This document shows, piece after piece, positions 1-12,400 of a DNA stretch of 64,000 nucleotides (the stretch's first letter is position 1; each line of letters begins with the position of its first letter). The translations under genes and the position numbers were made by a program. Under the pieces are notes generated by a model. It saw only the letters and a list, made by a program, of their open reading frames with translations. It did no database searches and was not told the origin of the DNA. This DNA is from Pagrus major. Its lineage: Eukaryota > Chordata > Actinopteri > Spariformes > Sparidae. The stretch covers positions 7,370,741 through 7,434,740 of the forward strand of contig NC_133224.1 in the NCBI RefSeq assembly GCF_040436345.1, in the 5' to 3' direction.

Positions 1-370
1 TAAAATAAAGATGAAAACTTCATTAGACCAGAATCAAATACAAAATCCAGCTGGAGTTTCATCAGTGGCAACTATTGTTTATCAATCAACAGTATCACAC
101 ATTTCTGTGATGATATTCTGCTACAGAGCTACAGAGGTGGGAAACACATTTAAAACTCTTCAATATATAGAGGCCCAGTAAAAAAAGCAATAAATGTAAC
201 TCCACAGCTATATACATGATACCTTAGATCATATACTGTACCTGTATTGTCCAGGTATGGACATAATCCTCCAATCTGAACCAAGCCAAATCAGCAACAA
301 AGGTCCTGCCTACACAACTACTACACTAATATAAATACTGAACATCACATAGAAAGTCAGATGTACTCAC

Positions 371-407
371 AGAGTAACCCGAGCACACCGAGCAGAGTGT
401 GACCCAT
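371..407 (-). CDS. FCRL-like gene 0, first signal-peptide exon (partial gene)
   Basis: A 37-nt exon encodes MGHTLLGVLGLL and ends in a GTGAGT donor. It is nearly identical to exon 1 of the three complete genes downstream (13165-13201, 23261-23297, 38328-38364). The sequence on its 3' side (positions 1-370) matches intron 1 of those genes. By alignment the second signal-peptide exon would lie just beyond the left edge of the window. This is therefore a fourth copy of the tandem FCRL-like receptor family, visible only by its first exon and promoter. Its domain count and tail type cannot be seen. Confidence 0.75.
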
Positions 408-599
408 CTTCACATCCAGCACCGACACTGTCGCTCTGCTTCTGATCAAACTTCCTATTTTGTATTAAAATGCAGCAGAGAGAAAAGAGAAGTTAAATTT
501 CTTATAAATGTGAGAGCAGAGTTTTTCATCAACGCCTTCTTCTGAGTTCAGTTCTCACTGTTTTTACTTCCCTTTCACACAAAGCTCAAACAACTGCAG

Positions 600-645
600 T
601 GGCTTTGACCGCAGAATACTTTGACACGTCTAGCTTCCTGTCCAC
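600..645 (-). promoter_or_regulatory. Conserved proximal promoter block of gene 0 (RUNX- and ETS-like motifs)
   Basis: About 200-240 bp upstream of the ATG there is a block conserved in all four copies. On the minus strand it contains TGCGGTCA (RUNX-like, 607-614) and CAGGAAG (ETS/PU.1-like, near 634-640). I infer a shared leukocyte promoter; the motif matches are by eye. Confidence 0.4.
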
Positions 646-845
646 TGTGAATAAATGATTAGCTTGTCTCTCTTGCAAAGGTTTCTTCCGCATCTTTATT
701 TCACATCCAAGAAACACAAGATCATTTAATCATATTACATCACACTAACATTTTATTGTTAGCTAATCTGTACATGTTATGTTGTCCATCAATTCTTGCA
801 TCCACAGTGCCTGTATTTCAATGAGGGTGTGTGTTGTGTGTATAC

Positions 846-990
846 ACAGTGCAGTCAGAAAGTATTTAGGTACCTCCACCTTTATCACATTTTGTTATGT
901 TGTAGCCTCATGCTTAAATCCATTAGATTCAGTTTTCCCTCATCAATCTACGCTCAGTAACTCATGATGTCGAAGCAGAAAGAAGTCAGG
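846..990. mobile_element. Degraded Tc1-like DNA transposon fragment
   Basis: The segment starting CAGTGCAGTCAGAAAGTATT and running through a CCTCATCAATCTACGCTCAGTA stretch resembles a dispersed fish Tc1-like repeat, identified from memory. It recurs at the same place upstream of each receptor gene (13650, 23749 and 38816), so it was present before the tandem duplications. The rest of 408-2900 is unit-specific 5' flank shared between copies, with no gene I can support. Confidence 0.5.
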
Positions 991-1879
991 CCCCTTCTGG
1001 TCGACTTCATGGGACCTTATTTCAGAAAGAAAATGTACAGTAGTGAATGATGAGAGACAATTGAACAGAGTGGAGCTGTGAGAGTGGGCTTTCTGTTCTC
1101 TTCATGAGAACTGTTTTCACCGAGCTCAGTCACTTCCTGTGGGTGAAGTGGTGGCAAAACCACCCTAAACTGATGACACGCAAAGGTTTCTTGCTCGTCC
1201 ATAAACAATGTGAAATGAAAAAGTGGCATTAATAGTAATTATTGCACGTAATGAAACACAACATTAATCATATCAGACCACATACTAACATTTTATTGCA
1301 GGTATATTTGTGCATTTTATGCAGTAAAAGCTGACAGTTCGTGCATCCACACTGCCTGTGTTATGTGTACACTATGTCACCTATACAATTTTCTTTAAAA
1401 TACTACATCGGCAAACACTCACCAGAGTAAAACAGCTTCTTGTTTGACTTCAGAATAAGGAATTTAAGTTTTCAAAGTGGCGTTTTATTCAGTTAAAGTA
1501 TTATATTAGCTATCAATGTTTCACAACTTTTAATCTGTAAGACGTAACCTGGCCTGTGAGCTGCAGCCTTATAAGATGGAGTAAAGATGTCTGTAAACTG
1601 AGATGCCTTTGTTTTTTACCTCATGTTACTACAATGAGTCCAGATATCAAATAGGATAATCATAACAGAAAATCACATCAAATGAACAAAATACTAAAAT
1701 AAACTGTGAGCATGAGAAGAACATGCAAAGTCAGTTCTCATCAGCATGACTATTTTTTTGACAGTTTCACACATAATGACATGATGCTGAGATACCAAGA
1801 ATTAGACAGTGTCATCATTCACACCTCAGAAGTGTTATTTTTTTTCTTTTGTGGTAGAAGTTGAGTCGAGTAAAGCAGG

Positions 1880-2170
1880 GTGACATTTTCAGCTGCAAAA
1901 GAGTCAAAGAACATGAAAAGTTTAAAATCAGAGAAGTTCACAAAGTTATTATTACTTAGAGAAGACTACAACTTTATGAGAATGAGGCTCACAGGTTACC
2001 TTGACTTGGCATCCTGGGACTTAACTACAGCCGCCCTCGTCTCAGAGGTCAAAAGGAGCACATTCATTGTGTCGGTATCAGTTAGTGTGGTTTGGCACCC
2101 CCCTGTGGTGACCTGTGGAAAAAGCTTTTATTTCAGCTGCACAGTGACTGAGGTCTACCAAGTACAGTGA
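1880..2170 (+). repeat. Flank segment with open frame, repeated in every unit
   Basis: A 96-codon open frame here is matched by one at 24394-24684, but the homologous copies near 14780-15050 and 40332-40575 are broken by indels. It lacks any recognised domain and sits in the 5' flank of the receptor units. The stretch near 2090-2115 (TTTGGCACCCCCCTGTGGTG) resembles the ends of dispersed fish elements. I read it as duplicated non-coding or element-derived sequence, not a gene. Confidence 0.35.
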
Positions 2171-2922
2171 CTGACTTACTCATCAACCTGATCATGTTAA
2201 TTTAAAATAAAGTTCAAGAAGTTTCATTGACCTGTCTCTGTCTTAACTTAAATCACATATCCTTATCATTGCTACCTGGTAAACTCACACTGGTACACTG
2301 TATTACCATCCTTTAAGAAGAAGAAGACTCCCTGTACAGCTCAGTGCTTCACCGTCAGGACTTACTGTTATAGTCAATGAACAGTGGTTTAAAAAACTAA
2401 AATATTCCTCTTCTTGATTTACCACTGAGTATAGTCACGGTCACTCTTGGAAATGGTAACGATACAATGATAATGATATATGTATAATACATGTCAAGGA
2501 AGTAATATGTAACATTTCTACATTAAAATGTCTAAAATGACCAGACCTTTTTCATATACTTTGTTGAGTTTTGTGCTCATATTATCTTAAATGTTTCAAA
2601 CAATGTTCAAACCCCCAAAATGGTTTCATTTAGTCGCCTGACTTTGATTTTGAAACTACCTCTGGTGCCAGTTTAGTAAAAAACAAAGAAACGTAAATGA
2701 GATATAAAACAACTCCACAGTATGAAGCATCATGAGACACTAAGATAATTGACATGCAGTACAACATATGCCTGAATGGACTTGACTCTAATACACATTA
2801 TGAAGAGTGAGTAGTGACACAAATATGAAGAGACTTTTCAAACTGAAGTAACTACAGTTATATTCCTTTTTTTCCCTCTAAATCTATGAGGAACACTGCT
2901 GACAGCTTATTGCTGGAAAAAG

Positions 2923-2928
2923 TTTATT
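2923..2928 (-). promoter_or_regulatory. Polyadenylation signal of gene 1
   Basis: AATAAA on the minus strand lies about 545 nt downstream of the distal stop codon (3472-3474). The identical context is found after gene 2 (15803-15808), and a closely similar one after gene 3 (25370-25375). Confidence 0.6.
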
Positions 2929-3471
2929 GATGCATAAAATGGTCAACGACCTTTTAAAAATATACATTTATATAAAACAAAACATAAAATATAGAGAATA
3001 TCAAGCCATTTTTAGAATGACAGAAGAAAGCTTGTTTGTGTAACAGGATTTTTCTTTCACATAAAATACATTAAATGATATAAATGTTTAACTCTTTTTA
3101 ATCAAAAACTACAAAAGATGCTGACTTTAAAGTTGCACAATCACCTCGTACCGAGTGTCGACACATAATATTTGTTCTTTGCAACAACAAACAACAACAA
3201 CAAAGGTGTCAGAACATACCGGACGTAAACAACAAAACATTTCAATCATTATATGTGATAATCTAAACTCTTTATACCAAATACAACAGAAGATTAAAAC
3301 CATATGATACATTCATTTTAAATGACCTGCTGTTAGATTCACTTTACCAAATACTGTTTGTTATTTGGACAGCACAGCTGCACACAGTGATCACATGACA
3401 GCTGTGAAAGTACACAGATGTAGTTTTTCATGTTGTTGTCCGTTCCATTGGTTCAGTTGATACAGATTTCT

Positions 3472-6400
3472 TTACTGACCTGAAAGAAAAAGCAAAGTCA
3501 ACAAAAAGAGATTGAGGTTGATGTCAGGATTAAAAATGCTTTGTGACATTTTACTCTGTCATCTCTCTCTCCCCCTCTTCCACTCTCTGTCTCCCCCCGA
3601 CCACTCTCCCAATAAAGTCACTCTTAGTGTGTCTGTGATCAATAACAACAGCTCCATGTTAAATAAGAAGGTATAAACTGTACCATGTTCAGCTTCTTGA
3701 CAGCCTCTGATTGTGTCATAGAGACAAACATCACCTACAGAGAAATGAAAATCAAGTCAAGGTTAATTTAATCACTTTAACTGTAAACAACAAATGAATC
3801 ATGTGAGACCTCAGATTGTTTTGATCATTTAAAATGTGTTGATAGAGTCAAAAAGACTGAGACCACGCAACAACTCTATTTTGCATTTGTTTCGAATGTA
3901 ATAATATTTTTTATTGCAGATGATAATATCAGCTGAACAATTAGAGTTAAAAGTTGATTCTTTGAAGAATTCTGGTATTTCTTAACCCACCTCCAGTCTT
4001 TCGTCTTGCTTCACCAACTAAGAAGTGGTTTAGGAACGGCTAATCGTCCTCGAGAAAACTACAAGACAGCTTTCCTTTGACAGACTTCACCTGATTGGAT
4101 TCTTGTGTGTGTATTTATCAAATTCTGTATCTGTGATGAAGTTGCTTTTCTATCTTTCAGGGAACAAACTTGATTTTTTGATCTTCTGATGGTGTGGCCA
4201 CTTTGGGTCCGTCTTTGGATACAACTGATCCAGTTTCTGTGAAGTGTTTTATAGTTTATATTGTTACATGCACTGCCCCTTTAGAAACCTTGAGTCTGGA
4301 AATGATTTGATGCTAAGACTCACACTTTCTTAGCACTTTCTGATTATTTCCAGGTTTACGTGACAATATTAGAGATTTTCAATGCTCTCAGACTTTTGGA
4401 CCCCACTGTATAAATATGTAAGTTTAGACTTATAATATTAGTTTAACTGCTTACCATGGAGAAGAGCAGAGTAATGATCATTCTCGTAGTTCACATGATT
4501 TGCGTTGGCGCTCTCCGGCTGGACTGGTCTACAATACATATCAGATAAAATACATTTAAATAGGAACATAAAAATGTGTTGATGTTATGTTCAAAATGAG
4601 ATGAGAGAGTGTTGCACCTACCTGACAAAGACTGAATCTGTGGAAAAGACATTTGTTGTTAGATGTGTAACTCAGTCTAAAATATGTTATTCAGACAAAT
4701 AAATATGCTCAAGGATTGTCAATAACTCATTTACAGTTAAATTAAATTGTCTCATATTTCTAACAGCTCCATGTTAAATAAAAAGGTATAAACTGTACCA
4801 TGTTCAGCTTCTTAACGGCCTCTGACTGTTTCATAGAGACACACATCACCTACAGAGAAATGAAAATCAAGTCAAGGTTAGTTTCCAATACTTATTAAAC
4901 AAACTAAGATTTTTTTTAGATTACTTAAAATATAATATGTAAAAAATAATGATTAGTTTAGCTGCTTACCATGGAGAAGAGCAGAGTAATGATCGTTCTC
5001 GTAGTCCACACGATTTGCGTTGGCGCTCTCAGACTGGACTGGTCTACAACACGTATCAGATACAATACATTTAAATAGGAACATAAACATGTGTTGATGT
5101 TATGTTCAAAATGAGATGAGAGAGTGTTGCACCTACCTGACAAAGCATGAATCTGTGAAAAAGACATTTGTTGTTAGATGGTTGTTATACTGCTATTTTA
5201 TCTCATGAGATCAGAGTATGTGTGTGTATTTGAATAATTAAAAAACATCTAATAATAGAAGAAGAAGGTCTCACCCTTGGACGCTTTGTAGCAGAACAAC
5301 ACGAGCAGAGGAATAACAAGAACGAGTCCACAAACCAGCCCAACAACCAACAGTACAGGAAATGAAGAGCTTTCAGGCCTGGACACTGCTGTAATAAATA
5401 GTAAATATGAACTATTAATGAATAAAACTGAATTAGTGCTTTAACCAGAGTCAACAGAAACCAACAGGAGAATGTGTCTGAAACTAAAACTACTTTGAAT
5501 TTGGTTCAGTATTCAGCTAAATTTCTTTCTCACACAGAAACAGTTCACATATAAAAGAAAATGGAATAATTGTTTTAATCCTACTCACCCTGAACTGACA
5601 TCCAGCTCTGTGCTGACTCTCGTCCTGAGTGTTGACACTTGTAGAATCCTTCATCTGACTTTGACACTGCAGAGATATTTAACTCCCATCTGGTGTCATT
5701 TTGAATCAGTTTCTCATTGTGATAGAAAAACACAGTGAAGTCAAATGTTTGTCTTCTTAATTTGCAGCTCAGACTAACAGAATCTCCCTCAGTCACAGGA
5801 CGGGCAGGACTCAGCAGGATCATATCTTCATCTGTTAAACAGTCAAAGAATACGAGGTTTCAGTCAGAGATCAGCTGGTCGAGGAACTTGAGAATGAGTG
5901 GATGTAGAGAGATGAGAAAAGACACATACTGGGTTTTTTTCTTTGACTTTTCTCATTGATTTAACAGTGATCATAATATCTGACGTTTTATCTTCATACA
6001 CCTTGTGTGTCTTACTGTTCAAGAACCCTTTCAGTTGGCTGAATCTGCAACCTCACAGCTAAATGTCACTAAATCCTTCACACTGGACTTTAAATGGTGA
6101 TCATGGACCTAAAACCTGAAGAACAAATCAGCCACAAATCTATATTCTATATTTATACATGGTTAAAATCACAGTGGGATTAAATATTTAACCATGTTTA
6201 TTAAGTGAAAAGAATTAATTACTAGAGAGATCATGAAGCAGAGTGTTGGGCAAAACTCTTAACATGTCAGTGTCCTGTACTCCTCAACACACAATGGGAT
6301 GTTTGAAATAATAAGTCAAAGAAAAACAAAATATATGAAATCATACCCTGTATAGTGATGTTGACTGCGTTGCTGAACTCTCCTGATCCAGACTCACACC

Positions 6401-9400
6401 AGTACACTGCATCACTGGGCCTGTAAATTCTTAGTTTGCATGTAGATCCAGTCATTGTCCTCCAGGTGGTGCAGTCTGACAGGTAGCTGTCCTCAGTTGA
6501 TAACCTCCTCACTCTCCACTCAGTAGAGTTTCCCTCACAGCTCAGTGAGACAGAGTCAGAGGTGAAGTGTTGAGCTCTGTCAGGACTCACTGTGAGAGAC
6601 GCTGATGAGTGAAAATCTGAAAAACAACATGTGATAAGAGGTCAGACAGAGCACAGAGATCGTTAGATATAAAATGCCTCAATTCAAATAGTCTTTAACT
6701 TTGTTTTGTTTTTATTGCAGTATTTTGGTAAAATTATGATTTCAACTTTGACCTCTTGATATAATTTTTAATACATTTTAAAATGATAGGCAACCAAGTG
6801 ACTACAGCTGCTGTAAGCAGAAGAAGAGCTTAAGTATCCAGACTTAAAGTACTTTTTGCAAATGAGAGTAAAGTTTTAGCCAAGATATCATATCTGTTTG
6901 TGTTTTATGTTAAAGAGTGAGGACAGAAGGAAACAAGTCAATTCCACCCAGTGAGGTGGAAAGCATGAAGCTTAGCTTGACGGTAGCGAGAGAGACAAGA
7001 TCATCAGACCACAGTAAATTAATTTACTTTTTTTCAAGATACTGTTTGTTTATCATCATTTAGAAAAAAGATGAACAGAGCTGATATAACATCTGTTTCT
7101 TAAGAGATAGAAACAAACTGACCTGCAGACCAGACAAACTTAGGTTCACTGTAATCAGTGTAATACACTGGATCTCCTCTTCCAGCTCTGCACATATATC
7201 CTGCTGTGTGTGTCTGTCCATGAACAATGTAGGAATCTTGTTCAGTCTCGCTGCTGTTTCCAGGTAGCAGCTCATAGCTGTAGAAGTAGTTTGATTGATC
7301 AGGAACAGTCTTATACCAGTAGAACCTCCATCCTGCAGATTGATCTTTAACACTGCAGGTCAGAGTTACTGAGGCTCCAGCACTCAGCCATGATGGAGAC
7401 ACAGTGAGGACAGGCCAGGGTTCTGTTGGAAAATGATTTTTTGAAATGAAACCATGTATTGATAGTGGATCAAATACATTCTGCACAATCAGTACATACT
7501 GAAGATTTACTTTAAAAATATATATGAACCAATTCAGCCTTTTAACGAACTGTTTGAGCTTCACGTTAAAGAAATGTGATGTGACTTACTGTCTGATACT
7601 GTCAGTTTGAAGGGATCACTCCAATCTGTTGAAGACTTTTCACTTTTCTTTCTGCCCTTACACCAGTAGTCTCCACTGTGGGATGCAGTAGCACATATTC
7701 TGTGTTCATTTAGATTTGAAGGTTTTTCTGAGCTGGTTGTTTTCCATTCATACTCCCACTCAGTGTCTCCTCCATCTTTGATCTCACATCTGAGAGTGAT
7801 CGTCTCTCCTCTGTATATTTCAGACCAGTTTGGCTGCAGAGTCACAACAGCCTTGTTGTGAACTGTTCATGTTCAAGAATTCACAGTAAGGAAACAAAAA
7901 TGACAAAATTAAATCTTCAACATGTCTTTTTTCTAAAAAATCAACAAATATAAATACAATATATGTCAAACTCACCATTGTTGCTGATAGTGATTGGATC
8001 ACTGTACTCTGTGTAGTAAACTGGCTCTCCTCTTCCTCCTCTGCACCAGTAGACTCCTCCATGTGAGACACTTCTTCGTCCAGCTGAGAGTTGAGTGGTC
8101 AGAGGTTCAGATGTTTTCTCTCCTCTGTACCAGAAGTATTTCCAACCAGCTGATGGGTCCACAGAGCAGGTCAGGGTCACACTGCCCCCTACAGGAATGT
8201 CTCTGTCATCAGCCCTCAGTTCAGCCTTTGGTCTGTTTGCTGTTTGATTTAGAACAAAGACATAAACAAGGAAATTAATGTCTCTGTGATTTACTTCAGT
8301 TTATATAGTGCAGCCCCTACAGACAAGAAATACTTGAATTATAAGACTTACATTTGCATTAATATTATCACTGAATTAATTTATAAATACTGGACACATA
8401 TTAGTTTAAACCTCTTGCATGTCATGCCCCTCTCTCTTTTCCTGGGTTTCTTAATGAATTAGCTGCTGCACTACTGAATGTTACATTTGTGAAGGTAAAA
8501 CCTTGTGTTTCAGTGTTGAAGAGCCAAGTTGAACACTTTCACTGTGGTTTTTCATTGTTGAAGGACAACTGTTTAATTATCAATGATCTGTAGCCTCTTA
8601 TCCTTTGCAGGGTCAAAGGGTGATTATCCCAGCTCACATTTGATGAGAGCGAGGTTACATCCTGGACAGACTGTCAGTCTATCACAGAGTGAACACATAA
8701 CACAGACAACAATCGACACTATCACTTACAGGAGATGTAGACGACTCAAGTGATTCATCTAAACTAACCTGACTGTGATTAACCTGAGTTAACTCAACCA
8801 GTCGGCCAATGTTTCTTTCACAGCCAGAACCTTCTTACTGGAAGGTTTATGGAAAAACTACAGTACTCTGATTACTGGCTGCTTTTCAGGTATTTTGTTC
8901 CAATGCTAAAACGTTTTTTTTTTAAATCATTCAGTTCATTTAAGAGACTTCAATGAAAACATTAAAACATGACATTTTCAGTATGAATGACAGATAGTCC
9001 AACTTACATGATACAGTCAGTTTGATGACGTCACTCCACTCTGTTGAGAAATATGAGTCTCTTCTTCCTTTAAACCTGTATTCTCCACTGTGAGCCTCAG
9101 TAGCACTGATGATCCTGTATTCATTGGATGTTGTAGTTGTCTTTAAGTTGTCTTTATACCATTCATACGTCCACTCAGTGTTTCCTCCATATTTGATCTC
9201 ACATCTGAGGGTGATCGTCTCACCACTGAATATCTGAGGCCAGTTGGGTTGAAGGGTCAAAGTGGCCTTGTTGGAAACTGTTGACATAAAAAATACACAG
9301 TTAGGATTCAAACAGGATGAAACACTGAGGAGATAAAATGCCGTCATCTTCTGTTATAATCACTGTATTAATTATGTGAGTGCATGTTGTTCTGTTCTGC

Positions 9401-12400
9401 AGCAAACATTTAAAAAATCAAATCATGTAGTACAGTCACTAGACTGTTTTGACCACAGCAATGTGGAAGAACATCTTCATTATCCCTCTTTGGTAGTCTT
9501 GTGTCTAATATCTAGTTTATCATGCAGGCTGATAGTTTTTTATTTTAAATGGTTTGATGGTAAAAGGCCTTTATGAACACATCAACACCTTTATAACATT
9601 AGGATTTAAAGTTTGTTCGAATTAAAATCTGCTGAAAATAAAAACATGTAGTGATTTTGGCATTAATAACATTAATGCTTAACTCCCAGCACAACATGCT
9701 GATTGTGTGTTTTCCCAGCCACCTCCACTTCCTCTTGTTCACAACTACAGTATTAGCAGCAGTACTGTGTAAAATTTTCCTTATGAACAATTTCCTTATA
9801 AAAGATTATTTGCAAAAGATAAAAAAAGGGGAGTTAATAATGAAAGATGTTCATCTGACATCACTGCTTGACCACATTTTGAAATATATTTAACAAAACA
9901 ACACAGGCTCCATTCCAGCTGTTTAAATCTAGAATAAAACAAGACAAAACAATCTCAGCCACTGAAAAGCATTTGGCAGAACAGTGTTTGATGTCAACAC
10001 AGACAGTCCACAAATCCTACATTCAGCTCTACGTCTTTCACCCAATTCCAGATATTTAAAAATAAATCTGAACAGCATAAAGGAAGCATCCTCAACTCTT
10101 TGTTTCTGTTAACAAATTGAAGGAGGTCGAACCAGTAGCCCATTCTTGACCTGATGAAGGATATTTAAACATTTTTGTCAGAAAAGTGAGAGTTACTGGG
10201 CTAACATGACTAACAATCACTTTCCCTTCACACTGTGGACATTGTTTAAGAACATAAAGACTGTAGGTTGTTTATTCCATTAGAAAATACTAAACTCACC
10301 AGTTTCCTCAATGACGACTGCATTACTATCAGGTGTGATGACATCTGGTTCACTTCTCCATCCATAGCAGGTGTATGTGCCTCCTTGTGAGATAACTCTG
10401 TTTGATTCAGAAACATTTTCAGTCTGAAGAGGAGTTTTTCCAGAAGAGTCTGATGTCTGTCTGAACCACTGATATTTGAAGCCAGCAGGATCCTCCACAG
10501 CACATGTCAGTGTCACACTGCCCCCCGGTGGTATGATTGTCCTGTCTGCTGTCAGTGTGACTGTACGTCTACGTGCTGTTTGGTTTAGAAAAACAATAAA
10601 ACAAGGAAACTACTGTCATGAACATGCCATCAAAAATGTGTTTACATTTTTACATGACACAATGAAAACACTTATTGTTTCAATGAACTGATTTGTTGAA
10701 CAGTTTTGACCCCACAAACAGCTGCAAGTACAGAAAACACAAGAAAACAGAGAAAAGTTGTTCACATCAAGATAAATATGTTTCAATACCAAACACATTT
10801 CTAGGGACCACTAGTAGTAAAAGGCTGATAGTACGTGTACCCAATATCTGAAATAATTCAATCAGGCAATCAGCCTCTCAGCCATATTTATACATATTCT
10901 ATTTTTTTTGTTGCATGCTCTTTCTTATTTTACTATTTTATTATCTTCTTACACGGGGGTTGCAATGGAAATTTCATTGACATGTTAATGTCCAATGACA
11001 ATAAAGGCAATCTTGAATCCTGAATCTTGAACCAGGATTCTTGTGACAAGAGCTGCTTGACATTGAGGACTGTCAGGCTGTTTATTGATCGGTTAGTTGA
11101 AGGCAGATGAAAGCTTAACTTGTTGTTCAGCACTTGATAGTATTTTAAGAGAATCATGAATACTTCATGTAGAATCTACTGGAAGAAGAAAGAAAACTTG
11201 ACTGGATGAAGACAGTGAAATGCAACTGAAAGCTTAGAAAAGCTAATAAGTCTTTGGATTCTTGGTGCAGCATTGAAAACAATAATAATGTTTTTTCATC
11301 ACAGTGAGACAGCTTCTTACCTTTCACTGTCAGCTCTCTTTCTGCAGATTCTGTCCCATCATCCAACATACACTTGTACCAGCCCTCATCTGACACTGAC
11401 ACTTGAATTTTCATTTCTCCTGTTCTGGATGTCCAATGGTTTCTGTCCATTTTAATAAGTGATTCATCTTTGAAAAAGGTAGCTGTCATCGTACGTCTTG
11501 AAGTACGATTCTTACAGCGCAGAGTCACCAAGTCTCCTTCAAACAAGGTGAATTCAAGAACTTCCAGGACTGCATCAGCATCTATGTAACAGAGGTAGAG
11601 AGATGTTTTATTAATACGTTCAATCAAAGGAACATATGATTTATCTGACAACATACAAGTTATTTAGCAGTGATATTACATCAATACTAAATATGTTTCA
11701 AAATTGTATCAAGAACATTCAACATTAAGGAGGATTTGAGGAAGCAGTAAAAGTTTATTTACCTATTTAACTTGGTACAACAGTTATAAGAATGTTGCTT
11801 TGCTGTGTACACACAGGACGGGTTATTTTTATGGTCGAGTCCTGTATTTGGCTTTCACAAAGACAAGATGTCTGATGGTTTGTTGTGAAAAACAACGTTT
11901 ATTTATTTATATGAATCTCTTGATGTGAACAGCTGAACTCTGCCCTTCTTTTCTCACTTTTCTTCTCTGATTGTTTCTCTGCTGGATACAGTTAACAGTG
12001 ATTTTATTACTCATACATAGAGACTATAGAGTAATAAAGTTTAAAGACATACAGAAATTATGCCAAAGAGCATTGAAACTGATCTGGAGGTTTGTACTTT
12101 TTCAAAAACTTACGATTACTTAGATTATTTAAAATATTTTGGTTTATAATTTGTCAGTCATCTCTTTGTGAAGCATTTGGAAACTTGTGACTGTTGCAGC
12201 TCCCAGAGGTAATACCAAGGAACACAGCATGAGGCAGCAAACACACCATGTCACTGCCCAAAGTGACTGAGTGAGTGAGACTGTTGTAAATGACTGTATC
12301 ACCTGTTGGTTCTTTCCCCTCATCAGACTAATCTCCTTCTTCATAATCCTGCTCTATTAAAATGATCAAATAGGTAACAGACTCATCATTTTTGTGACTT

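Noticed and set aside
3127-3312. 61-codon minus-strand frame conserved between gene 1 (3127-3312) and gene 2 (16003-16188)
   Set aside because: It lies after the stop codon in the shared 3' UTR and is conserved only because the units are recent duplicates.
12144-12344. Open frame with a hydrophobic stretch in intron 2 of gene 1 as an extra membrane exon
   Set aside because: The homologous sequence near 37320-37500 in gene 3 lies in the same intron, gene 2 lacks it, and it has no matching splice sites or phase.
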